Below, piece by piece: positions 52,075-63,494 of a stretch of 64,000 bases of DNA. Position numbers and translations under genes: made by a program. The notes beneath the pieces were generated by a model. That model searched no databases, was not told the origin of the DNA, and saw only the letters and a list, made by a program, of their open reading frames with translations. Location of the stretch: positions 29,289,371 to 29,353,370 of the forward strand of contig OZ025243.1 in the NCBI GenBank assembly GCA_964019155.1, written 5' to 3'. Each line of letters opens with the position of its first letter. The first letter of the stretch is position 1. This DNA comes from Osedax fenrisi. Taxonomy: Eukaryota > Annelida > Polychaeta > Sabellida > Siboglinidae.

Positions 52075-53171
52075 ATATCAATATCAATCACAGTATATAC
52101 TATAAATACCAATATTTAGCTGAACTATAGTTTCACAGTTTTCACAATCTCTACAGTTGGTATTTGCAGTAGGTATCTATTCGTTGTAATGTTACATAAC
52201 TTCATAAAGATTACACACTGCGCATGTCTCGATAGACAATACTATCTATAATGCATGTACTATATCATATATCGTACCATCACTATTCTGCGAGGAACAC
52301 TATTTAAGCATGAAGGCATGAAGGCATGAAGGATACACTGATACGGTATAGGTAGTGATGTTTTCGATTAATACATTCCTAATAATATTAGCCTTTATTA
52401 ATATTAGCCAATATATTGTTAATCAGTCGGCTAGTCTATTACAGTACACATTCCTGGTTATCTGTATGTTTAACATACTGTATACACATACAGTATACTG
52501 TGTGTACGTGTATACTTTTGTAGTATTCGTTATTATTTATAAGTTTGGTCAAGTTTTTACTTCAAAAGAATTATATATCATTGATATGTTAAGTGTTAAA
52601 CGTATTCACTCCTGATCTGTTTCACATACCTACTTGCAAGCTTTAACACGAGCGGTGCATTGCACATATCACTATACACATTTACTACAATAGTGTCGTT
52701 CACTTAATTATTCGTATATTGTAATAGTATGGCTGATACAAAACCTACATGCTAATGAATTACACTGAATTACAATGAATGTTCAAAGAAAACTACTACT
52801 ACTTTGTCAACTGTATAATTTACACAGTTTATAATATATTATATATATACAGAAATGCATTATATAATACACATTATACACAAATTATACACACCGTATA
52901 ATATATACCTATATATCATATTAGTAAAGGGCTTTGATATTAGTGTATAATATATCAAATATTAGAGGGTATGATATAGTGTATAAACTATATAAATATG
53001 AATTTAGTGATATGTGATATTCAATATAGTACACGTGTAGTTTTTATAGCATGCTTATGTGTCTGCTACATATTCATTATGGTACAGAATGTGCATTACT
53101 ATAATAGACATTTATATAATCAAATTCATTTAGTAAATACAATATATATATATATATTAATATATAATATA
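51398..53171. other. AT-rich non-coding stretch
   Basis: (TA)n at about 52035-52071 and a triple GCATGAAG run at about 52309-52331. An 86-residue hydrophobic frame at 52355-52615 has no recognisable family and is left uncalled. Confidence 0.4.
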
Positions 53172-53215
53172 GGCAAAGATTTTGCGAAACATCCTTATAC
53201 AAATCTTTGATATAG
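53172..53215. mobile_element. Fragment of the hAT-like element seen at 6.6 kb
   Basis: GGCAAAGATTTTGCGAA matches the left terminus at 6611-6626. About 20 bp later CAAATCTTTG appears inverted, so this may be a collapsed remnant in which both ends are nearly joined. Confidence 0.35.
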
Positions 53216-53481
53216 GTATACATACATATAAAATATATAATAATAATTATTATATATTATATATTGTAATGCTTGTCATGTATGTTACATAATTCCCAGG
53301 AAGAGTGTGTACGACTTGCATGATCAAACACGTGCGTTTACAATATACACATGTAGTACGTATACGTGGATGGGTATATGTATGTATATGTATATGTATA
53401 TGTATATATATGGTAATAATTGCTGATTTATAATGCACATATTTCCTATCACATACATATGGATGACTAGCTACGTGATGT

Positions 53482-53564
53482 GGGGGGGGGGGTATTATGC
53501 CAAGTCTGATGACTCATTATGACTCATTATGACTCGTGTCTCTCGAGGTGATTACGCTGAGTCA
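53482..53564. promoter_or_regulatory. G-run and AP-1-like site cluster
   Basis: A run of eleven G (53482-53492) is followed by TGACTCATTA at 53510 and 53520 in exact 10-bp tandem, TGACTCG at 53530 and TGAGTCA at 53558-53564. Four AP-1/bZIP-type sites in 55 bp, about 1.1 kb upstream of the first recognised DLC1-like exon. A role as promoter or enhancer of that gene is inference. Confidence 0.4.
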
Positions 53565-53790
53565 TATCTCGTTAGACACATTAGGAGGCAGACTTATCAG
53601 CAGGCAGACTGCATCAGTGGTATGGCTACTAGATAATATGGCAATCTAATATAATACGCCGACATATCATAAACATCCGGTATACATTCTAATGATGATA
53701 TTAATCTTATTAAATATTATACTTTGATATCTTCACATATATATATATATATAAACACCGTTCAATGTGTGATTCACATGACACACACAA

Positions 53791-53839
<49 letters not shown>

Positions 53840-54204
53840 ACTATGAATACATCGAATCTACTGTATGCATGTAATAAATCTACTGTAATATAGCTTCTAT
53901 ATTTATAGGTTTTCATATGTGTGTCCTACACTATTTACCTGTTGCACATGATTTACACACACCTACTGCATATTATCTTATTTACAACAGCCATAAACAT
54001 AGTACACCTAGATACTCTATCAGTCCATCAGCCATCTTAATTAATACCAGTGCCTATTATGACAACCTATTATGAAATCCTATTGTGACAGCTGCTACTC
54101 GTGCTATTAGAACAATGCATTTCCGGCAATAAACAACATTATATCAGTTAAATATGTAAATTAACAAAATTAATTACCTAATTATGGAAATCAATTATAT
54201 TATA

Positions 54205-54466
54205 CTACACATATACTACACATATACATATAGTACGTCGGCTACATATTCAAGAATATAAATAGCTTCATATATATATATATTAAACCATATATGTTAT
54301 ATTTTTTAGTTTACTATTATTAATAATAACATTATTTATTAAAATAACTAAAAATACTGTATAAATTTTAGTTTATTCAATTGTGTTATATTTAAATTAA
54401 TCTTATAAAATTAAAAATTTATTTAAATTTTATAATAATTATTTTAATAATTATATGATAATTAGA
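54205..54466 (+). repeat. Dispersed repeat family (47/54 kb), copy 2
   Basis: Collinear with 47252-47545, in the same orientation, about 30 bp shorter. Confidence 0.7.
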
Positions 54467-54655
54467 TATATTACCTTCATAATTAATATTGAACTTTTGA
54501 TATTCACTTATCTCAAGGTAACATTATTAACTAGATGCGTTACTTCAAGCTATATCTATCACAACACCTTTACACCAGTGCTAGTACACCAGCCCCCAAT
54601 ATAACTCTACCACCACCTAACTAGCATATCTAACCCTTATCTAACCTTACTACAG

Positions 54656-54809
54656 AGATAGAATCAGTGGAGGCATGTTCATGGCTAAGAGCTACAGGTT
54701 TCCCGCAGTATGCACAGATGTATGAGGAGCGGGTGTTCCCTGTCAGACTGGACACGGTCAAGATGGACCATCCCTTTCTCGATGAAGACTCTCTAACCTC
54801 GTTGTATAG
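54656..54809 (+). CDS. DLC1/STARD13-like Rho-GAP, SAM-domain exon 1 (partial gene)
   Basis: Encodes most of an N-terminal SAM domain: IESVEACSWLRATGFPQYAQ, then MYEERVFP, then MDHPFLDEDSLTSLY. EACxWLRATGFPQYAQ and the FLDxD..xxLxRRLxxLNKC order that continues in the next exon are diagnostic of DLC1, STARD13 and STARD8. These are GTPase-activating proteins for RhoA-type GTPases at focal adhesions. The acceptor is TACAG|AG at 54655/54656 (or two bases later). The donor is TATAG|GTATCA at 54809/54810, leaving phase 2. The exon is much richer in G and C than the DNA around it. Any upstream exons and the true start codon were not found. Which vertebrate paralogue it corresponds to cannot be decided; a single pro-orthologue is likely in an invertebrate. 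Confidence 0.85.
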
Positions 54810-55069
54810 GTATCATCATTAAGTAACTGTGTATTCTATTGTTTAAAGCGCATAATCTTATATTATAACTAATTATGTAATACTATTATTACTTTTAAGT
54901 GTTTATATTTATACAAATTTAAACATACCTTTATTTTAAAAACAATTTGTTTAGAGAAAAAGTATGGCCGACTATTTCTATTCTATGTGTCTTTTTTCAA
55001 TAATATATATTTAATATATTTGCATGTTTTAACTAAAATAATGTAATCAACTAATGTATACTTTTACAG

Positions 55070-55130
55070 ACGGCTCAAAATATTGAACAAATGTCATGCA
55101 ATGAAAATAGCAACACAACCTCATAAAATA
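55070..55130 (+). CDS. DLC1/STARD13-like Rho-GAP, exon 2 (end of SAM)
   Basis: 61 bases following TTTTACAG, in phase with the previous exon: (R)RLKILNKCHAMKIATQPHKI. RRLxxLNKC is the conserved end of the SAM domain in this family. The donor is ATA|GTTAGT (phase 0). The two exons give about 71 residues, the expected size of a SAM domain. The codons make a seamless join (TAT AG + A CGG), which supports both splice sites. Confidence 0.85.
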
Positions 55131-55848
55131 GTTAGTTATAATTTTGTACTTAATTACACTTCTAAATAGTATTATCTTAATATGTTACATATAAATATAT
55201 TTAAATATCATGAATTAATGTATAATTTATAATGAATACAAGTTAAATTTATTAAAATATTATATTAAATATTATATTGAATACATTTAATTATTTTTTA
55301 CATTGAAATCCAGTTATAGTAAACATGTTAAACAATATTTATTGGTTCTCAATCTATGTATAATTTTCATATATTATTGTAAACCTCAGTTATAGTAAAT
55401 ATTCCTAGTTTATAGTAAATATAATTTACTATATAGTAAAAATATATATTATAAAATAAGATGATTATTATTAAGAATAAATACATCCTTATACATATAT
55501 ATATATACTGGACAGCCAATCCTAGACACATATGTAATTATTGATATTCATTAATATCAAAACTTAAAAGTGGCCAAAGTGTAAAATTGTATTATTTATT
55601 TATAATATTTTATTATTTGTAGTTGTAATTAAACCATACTTTGAAGTAGGACCTACACATAGAAGATAGTAACTACACTAGACTACAGTTATTTCATTTA
55701 ACATATGTAACTTAAAGTCACAGTATTGATAATAGCACTTCACAAGTAAATATATGAATGAGATATATCATTCAAATTACATCTGAAAAATAATACAATT
55801 AAAAAAAACAAACTATTAATATATATGTAATGCCAATTGCTGTTAATT

Positions 55849-56082
<234 letters not shown>

Positions 56083-56087
56083 TATAT

Positions 56088-56183
56088 AGTAATCTAGTAA
56101 TCTATTAATCTAGTAATCTAGTAATATTGTAATATTGTAATATTGTAATATTGTAATGTTGTAATATTGTAATATTGTAATAT
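56088..56183. repeat. 8-bp minisatellite (TAGTAATC / TGTAATAT)
   Basis: About five TAGTAATC-type units then about seven TGTAATAT-type units, an in-place switch of unit sequence. It follows the (AAT)n tract directly. Confidence 0.9.
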
Positions 56184-56421
56184 ATAATAAATATTTAAAT
56201 CACTAATATAGTAATTCTATTATAATATCATAGGTAATACATTATTAATCGTAGAATTATGATTCAAAATCGAAGTTTTCACTAACTATAGTTAACCTAA
56301 CTATAGTTAAAATACATTATCAATTTCCCTGCAGATTAATACCTTACTATAATTGTCTTTCACCCATACATCATTATTATGTAATATTACAATAACACGC
56401 CTATGATGATGATCATCTCAG

Positions 56422-56607
56422 ACGTCAGACTCAGAGGATGATACTGACGAATGCGCGCTGAGTGAACAATGGTCGTTCCAGAGACAATCTAGACGCTGGT
56501 CGAGGAAGGACGGACTCGACGATGACATCATTGATCATCTGAACCACCGTAATGCTGATATCGGTACAGACCCTGAAGCGGATATCATCCATCGTAGGAG
56601 ATGTACG
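56422..56607 (+). CDS. DLC1/STARD13-like Rho-GAP, exon 3 (acidic/Trp linker)
   Basis: After ATCTCAG the phase-0 frame reads TSDSEDDTDECALSEQWSFQ then RQSRRWSRKDG. The acidic SDSED cluster followed by WSFQR.S.RWSR is the conserved segment just after SAM in DLC1/STARD13 proteins, which firms up the family call. It continues LDDDIIDHLNHRNADIGTDP and EADIIHRRRCT. The donor is uncertain. ACG|GTTTGA at 56607/56608 keeps phase 0 into exon 4 but is a weak site. An alternative ATCG|GTACAG at 56563/56564 would leave phase 1. The frame ends in TGA just past 56607. Confidence 0.75.
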
Positions 56608-56757
56608 GTTTGAATTCTAATGTTGCTAGGTTGCTCATTGTGACCAATGTATTATATGTATTATATACTATATACAAATGTATTATATACACAATTAATT
56701 GTATACATGTATATATATATATATATATTTGTAAATAATTATATATAATTATATGAT

Positions 56758-56805
<48 letters not shown>

Positions 56806-57485
56806 ATATAATTTATGTTCTAATTAACTACTGCAGATTAATTACTTCTTTTAGATAATCTTGAGATATAAATAGTTTGCATTCAATTAATTCAATAGTT
56901 TATGGTAATTATAATATTAAATATGTCATGAGTAGATAACATTAACAAAACTAATACATATATAGTTATATAGTTATATCAATACATGATTTAGATTATT
57001 TATTAAATAAATAAACATAATTTAGAGAGATTAATCTCTAAGCAAAATGTAATCGCAGCTATAATTATATTATATTATAAATATATATTTAATTATATTT
57101 TATAATATTAATTTTAAATAATTGTTAAATTTTCTGATGTATTATAAAATAGAATAGATAATAGAAAATAATAGAAATATTTTCATTTTCATTTATTTTG
57201 CTCTTTAATATTTCATATTTATTCTATTTTAAATATATTTACATATATATTTTAATGTATTTTGCTATTTTCTATATTACATGTTTTTCAGTGTTTTTCA
57301 TATTATATAATATAATAATCTATAATAATCTAAACAAATTATTTATTGGTGCATATTATAATAGGCAGACATTATTAATTATATAAATTCTTATTCCAAT
57401 ATATTGTACATTAATATTTGCTAAATTATGTGAATATGTGTGTATTATAAATTATATATACTCTATTATATACTCTGCATATTGC

Positions 57486-57523
<38 letters not shown>

Positions 57524-57540
57524 GCTTTGTTACCTATCAG
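56608..57540. other. Intron with (TA)n tracts
   Basis: AT-rich intron with (TA)n at about 56710-56728, 56762-56801 and 57491-57516. The 62-residue frame at 57198-57386 is low-complexity and not called. Confidence 0.5.
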
Positions 57541-57685
57541 ACTCTTCCTGATGGAGATGTGCACCGAGCCTCGAGTACTGACTCTATGATGTCAGCTGAT
57601 AGAGTTCAAGTGGATACCTGTCAGAGTGATGATGCATATCCTGAAACTAATTCGCTGAACAGACGAAGACGAAGAACTGATATCG
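57541..57685 (+). CDS. DLC1/STARD13-like Rho-GAP, exon 4 (linker)
   Basis: Between TTACCTATCAG and TATCG|GTTAGT the phase-0 frame reads TLPDGDVHRASSTDSMMSAD, then RVQVDTCQSDDAYPE, then TNSLNRRRRTDI. It ends in phase 1 and joins exon 5 exactly. It is hydrophilic and Ser/Asp-rich, like the poorly conserved linker between SAM and RhoGAP in this family. Only one frame is open throughout. An internal acceptor after GATGGAG (57556/57557) would accept the phase-1 variant of exon 3. Confidence 0.65.
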
Positions 57686-58915
57686 GTTAGTGAAGTTATC
57701 TGATGTTTATATGTATTATCTTTAATTACCATCCCACTGCGATATTAATAAGACCACTTATAATGATATACAGGATTAATAGATTTATTATTACAATATT
57801 TATTTAGCTCTATATATAACTGAAAATAGAATTTATTATTTAAATTAAATAAAATAGAAAATTTTACAATTAAATATTCTTCCTTATAAATATATATTCT
57901 TATTTTGTAAAATATATTATATTTTTTGTTTAATTACATTGTTTTAGGTAGTGTTATTTTAATATTATGTTATAGTTAATTGATAATTATTATTGTTATT
58001 TATAAATTTCAATAATTTACATATTAGAAAAATAAAAACTGTTTTTCCTCAATTTAAAATTACCTGTCTTAAATTGTTCCTGGTTTATATTAATTATCTT
58101 ACTTCACCAATAAGAACATATAAAATGTTTGATGATCATAGTTTCTTTATATTTAGATAATTTACTTTTTATAATTTAAATTCAAAAATCTATAATAAAT
58201 TAATTAATATAAATATACGTTTATATCCGGTATATATATAACTATAGGGTTTATATATAATAGATCATCACTGAGTATAAAAATGCGTGTTTTGTATTAT
58301 TTAATACGAGATTAAATATAAATATATAATATTAAATGTTGATCCTACAAAATTTTTAGAACTATCATTGATAAAAATAATGTTGATGTGTTAAATTGAA
58401 AACAATATATTAATTTGTTAAATTCAAGAAAAGCAAATAAAAGCAAATAAAAGAAAAGTACCTTTATCATTATAAATATGTTATAGAAATTTCTGAAATA
58501 AATTAATTGATATAATTATATATTCTTTTTTTTACGTCTATAATGTACTGTATTTTTATTAGAGTAATACATATACAAATAAAATATTTTGTATATATAT
58601 ATTGAATAAATTAAAGAGAATGTTATAGATAAATATGATGTTTACCTTCATAATGTTCATAATAAAATATAAAATGTATTTTTATAAAATATTTATTTTA
58701 ATCATTTATATAATTTATATATCATTTCATCTGAAAATTGTATATTAACTCATTTTATAAATATAAATAAAATGATGTATTATAATACCTAATAGTTATT
58801 CTAATCATTTTCAATATTATTAAATTTGTAGGTTGATAAAGCAAGATATAGTATCTGATATTTTATCAATTTAAAAATGTAATAATAATTTGTGTTTATT
58901 ATTTGCTACATAATA

Positions 58916-59636
58916 GGGTGTTCACACGATGCGGATTTTACTTGTCGTACGAACAAATGCTGGACCGAAAAATTTCGGTCCAGCATTTAAAAAACAACAG
59001 TGTTCACACGGCGCGGGTTTAAATTGTCGTAGTTACCAATAACTGACAGCGGAAATAAAAAATAAAGTAAATAAACAAAAATTTCAAATTCTAATAATAT
59101 TTTAATTTATCTATTATAATTACATTTATTATAATTATGGATACTTATTTGGATACTTATTTAAATAATTTATTATGTTTAATAACTGACGAAATTGCAC
59201 TGAATATTTCGTATGAAAATAGCAGAATGAGAACTTATGGGCGCAAAATTATTTAAAACGATTCTCGATCTTTAAACTTTAAATTAAAGCATTTAATTAA
59301 ACTACTTTTTATTATATATTTACTTGAATTATTTAATTTTGTATATTCTATATAATTCATGTTTATATAGTATTTTATATTGTAGTAATACGATTAATTA
59401 TATAAAAATTATTCAGTATAATATTTTTATAAAATATTGTAAACATTACCAAAGATAGTAAGATATTTCGGTCCTGCATACATTTCGGTCCAGCAAAAAT
59501 TAGGATATTTTCCATTTTTGCTGTACGACGAGAAAAATAGGAATTCAAGTAAATGCTGGACCGAATGTATGATTTTGAAGCATTCGGTCCAGCATTTGTT
59601 CGTACGACAAGCAAAACACGCATCGTGTGAACACCC
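58916..59636. mobile_element. GGGTGTTCACAC TIR element (721 bp)
   Basis: The ends read GGGTGTTCACACGATGCG on both sides (inverted). Similarity continues about 55 bp inward through CTTGTCGTACGAACAAATGC and TGGACCGAA. TA borders both ends (58914-58915 and 59637-59638). Each arm contains its own hairpin, AAATGCTGGACCGAA...TTCGGTCCAGCATTT. A second GTGTTCACACGGCGCGGG-type copy of the terminus lies at about 59011. There is no transposase; the 82-residue - frame is formed by the hairpins. The superfamily is unassigned: termini of this type occur in PIF/Harbinger-like elements, but the expected 3-bp duplication is not clear. Confidence 0.75.
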
Positions 59637-61553
59637 TATTATATATGATTCTAAGTTATGATATGGTATATATCAATTAGTCCATCAAGTCAATATTTCT
59701 TATTATATATGTTTTATAAGATATATTTATTTATATATATATATTTATATTTTATACTTACAATACTTTTTTGAAAAACTTCTTTTTAGTAAACATTCTT
59801 TTGTAAATAAACTTGGACAGTAATATCTCTGTATATTACTTTTTCATAAATATGACTCTACTATAAAGATGAGAAATATTTTATTAGTATATATATATAC
59901 ATATATAATTTAGTGACATTTTCAGAATATATATAGATGATACTAATATGCATATAACTTCATCCATTTTAATATGATAAATATCAATATTTATATTCAT
60001 ATTTACCATAATATAATTGTAATTTTTATTATATAAAAAGTATTAACTTATATGGAAAATATAATTAATATATTGTATAATTAAATAGGTATTATATAAT
60101 TTATTAATATGTTAGTATTATATATATGAACAAATTATTAAAAAATATACTATATATATAAAATGTGAGAAGTTTAAAAATAATTAATTGACATGTGATC
60201 GTAAAACAAATGAGAATCTCCAAATTAAATACTTCTCATGTATACATATGATTAATTATTTAATAATAATATTATACAAATTTACGATTAAATTGAATAT
60301 TAGGGAATTTAGCCAACCTAACTGAATTTAGCAAACGATTAAAATATAAATATAAAGTTGTTATTAAAAAAAAATTATTTTGAAATATGGTGAAATTAAA
60401 TTAAAAGAAGATTAATGATCTTAGTATTATATAATAATGCACTATTTATATGATACATTAATAAGTGAACTCGTTATATTTAATAACACAATTATTTTAA
60501 AGTTATTAAGTTATAAAATATGCTAATTATCAAATATGTTTAATTTTTAAACTGCATTTTTATATATTTAATATATTTGATTATATTTGAGTTATTTTAG
60601 ATGTATTACTTATTAATATATACTGATACCATTAAGAATAAATTTAACTTTTTAAATCTCTAATAAATACAAATATTATATTCTTAACTTTTCAATTGTA
60701 AAATCTATAAGAAATACTACTACAACCCATGTTTAACAACAACCTGGTGATATTTTGATACACAGAGAATTTCATATATACTCAGTTTTAATATAAACTA
60801 TGATGAAGGCATGTCATATGGTTCCTAATTGAAAAATCTAATTTTGAATAAATGAAAAATATAAAATATAAAACAGCTATTCACAAATTATTCTTATTTT
60901 TACACATTATAAAGTGTGTTTCAAAAATGACTAGTTCATAAATATTTATCATATTATCAATAAAGATATAATACTTTAAAATAAAATATGTGTTTGTTAT
61001 ATAATTATATTAGTCTTTATATATATTCTTACTTTATTTTAGTTATTTTTAATATTCATATTCATTATCATATTATTTTTTAATATTATATTTTATATTT
61101 TTTCTATATGATTTAATCAATTACATATTAAACTTATATTATTATATATTGAATATAATATTCCTTATATATTTTCTTATTTATTATATTTTATATAAAT
61201 AAAAATGTAGACATATTATTTTCATATTATTGTATTTAATAAAATGTATTAACTATGTAACCTATCTGCTATGTACAAATGGGTAATTATATCGTACTCA
61301 TTATTTTATTTATTATACTGGAAATACCTAAAACTTATAATAATAATAGTACACCTATATATATATGTGTATTAATATAATTTCTACTTTCTTGTTACAT
61401 TTAATAAATTGTTAACGAGTTATAAAGATAATTTATAATTTAAATAAATTCTTAATATGTAGGTGAAGTTTAACAACATTTTCATAATTTACAATTTTAA
61501 TATATTATTAATTTACTAATTATAATTAATAACTAATTTTAATATACCATTTA

Positions 61554-61589
<36 letters not shown>

Positions 61590-61590
61590 C
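61554..61590. repeat. (TTA)n microsatellite
   Basis: About 12 TTA units. Confidence 0.9.
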
Positions 61591-62438
61591 AGTTTTATGT
61601 TGTTAAACCAAGGTATGACAGAATCTAAATCTTATCAAGATATATGCTTTACAAATTTCAACAAATTTGGTTCCCTGTTTACATTTTATAATATACTTTT
61701 TGCATATTTTATTTACAAATAAAACAAATATAATGTAATAATTGAAATAACATAATACAAAATATATTAATTAAACATATATGTTATAATATAATAAAAT
61801 AGCTTTTAAATATTATACAAAATTAATAAAATGAAATATATCTTTAAAATATTTATGTTTTAAAACTACAGATTTAGAATATTTTATATCATTGTCTATT
61901 CTTTTAAAAATTAAGGTCCATTAATTAGAATACAAAATAAACAATAATTTGTCTTCTAAATTCCATACATAGACGATTATAATACTGCGATTCATAATTG
62001 GTTCATATTTAGTAAATAAAGTACATATGGTAAATATAATTAGGTAAAATATAATTATATATTTTGCACATCAATATATCATGGTCTGGACCTAAGTCAT
62101 AAATATATAAATTATATAATACAATAATGTTTATATATTTTAGTAACATAAGTTTAATACAATAAATTAACTCTATTTTAATTATCAATCTAACTTTAAT
62201 TATGTCCTATAATTTCATTGTTCCTGGAAAGAGTACAACTTGTATAGCTCATTGTAATATAAGCATATATGCATACAAATCGTTATACATTATAATTGAC
62301 ATTATATTCAATCATATTAATTTTTAATATTTAATTTAATTTATATTTGAATATGAAATAAATATATAATTTTGCTATACTTATATAAATAGTGCTTTAA
62401 TATTTGGTTATACATTACATTTATAATAATAAAATAGA

Positions 62439-62474
<36 letters not shown>

Positions 62475-62877
62475 GAACTAATATAAACTACCATAAATCA
62501 GACTTAATTCTACAAATTATGTTCGTCAGTTTAGGTAAGACAGTTCATATAAAATTGTATATAAAATGTTAATTTGTAAAAAGATATCTATGGGTCAAAG
62601 TTATCGTATCTTTTGAAGTGAATGAATATTTTAGAATATGTTTATAAACATAAAAAGTATAATTCAAGGACATATTGCAAATTTTATTCGAGGTCGCTAT
62701 GTCATGTGAAGTTCAACCGGATATTTTAAATGCAATAGTCATCACAACTTCTGAACATATGTTATAGTATGAAGTGAGCATTATAGTACTTAAGTATATA
62801 TATATATATATATATTTACGAATAATAAATTTCTAATATATTTGCACAAGTTAAATCATTACTATTATTACCAATAG

Positions 62878-63065
62878 ATGAGTATAGTATACAAACAGCT
62901 ATGGAGTCCCCCCGAGCATTACGACGAGCAGCCTCCGACCGTCTCAAGAATGTTATCACAGCCATTAAATCTAATACACTGGGAAGGTCGAGGAAAGGTC
63001 GTGCGATTAATGGTAAAGCTGATATCGGTAATCCTGTACTATTGCCTAATGAAGAAGTAGAAGAG
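62878..63065 (+). CDS. DLC1/STARD13-like Rho-GAP, exon 5 (basic linker)
   Basis: Acceptor ATTACCAATAG, then a frame entered in phase 1: (D)EYSIQTAMESPRALRRAASD, RLKNVITAIKSNTLGRSRKG, RAINGKADIGNPVLLPNEEV, EE. The donor is GAG|GTATGT (phase 0), a strong match. The basic LRRAASDRLK / GRSRKGR content suits the linker of this family, where basic and serine-rich stretches are phosphorylated and localisation-determining (family knowledge). The G and C content is high relative to the flanking introns. Other frames over the same bases are shadows. Confidence 0.7.
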
Positions 63066-63363
63066 GTATGTATCAACACATATATTTACACACCATTACA
63101 CGTCTTATACCTTTTAAATTTAATAAGAATACTAATAATATTTATTAGAAGTATTTTCTTCTGTTTTTTTTTTAGTTTATAATATTAATATGATTTTTCC
63201 TCTTAATTAAATCAAAATATTATATCATATTTTCTGTCGTAAATATTATAAATTTAAAGTTATAAGGTTATATATGTATATGTAAATACATATATATTTT
63301 TATTATTTAATCCTATATAAACATAAAACATTAATTTAAATTAAATTATTACACTTTTTGTAG
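63066..63363. other. Intron 5
   Basis: AT-rich, about 298 bp, ending in ACTTTTTGTAG. Confidence 0.6.
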
Positions 63364-63494
63364 AGAATCGCACAATTAAATTGCGTAGATATATCAACTA
63401 TGAAGACAAATACTAAAACAAGGAATAGACAATCATCTACTTCTTCATCATCAGCTTCCAGTCCTCAGATGAAAAATAAGTTTATCAAATCAGA
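63364..63494 (+). CDS. DLC1/STARD13-like Rho-GAP, exon 6 (Ser-rich linker)
   Basis: After TTTTTGTAG the phase-0 frame reads RIAQLNCVDISTMKTNTKTR, then NRQSSTSSSSASSPQMKNKF, then IKS. The donor is CAGA|GTTAGT (phase 2). The pairing of a LNCVDIS motif with a following poly-Ser tract is shared with the vertebrate DLC1/STARD13 linker as I recall it, supporting orthology beyond the SAM domain. Further exons, including RhoGAP and START, must lie to the right of the window. Confidence 0.75.

Larger units (their letters stand above)
57686..62877. other. Large AT-rich intron
   Basis: About 5.2 kb between exons 4 and 5. It contains the 58.92-59.64 kb TIR element, a (TTA)n tract at 61554-61590, and (TA)n tracts near 62441-62474 and 62794-62814. 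No other coding sequence was recognised. Confidence 0.55.

Noticed and set aside
52355..52615. 86-residue hydrophobic + frame
   Set aside because: No recognisable family, low-complexity hydrophobic content typical of translated AT-rich DNA; no splice or promoter support.
59375..59623. 82-residue - frame with NAGPNASK and FAGPKCMQDRN
   Set aside because: Created by the hairpin words of the TIR element, not a gene.
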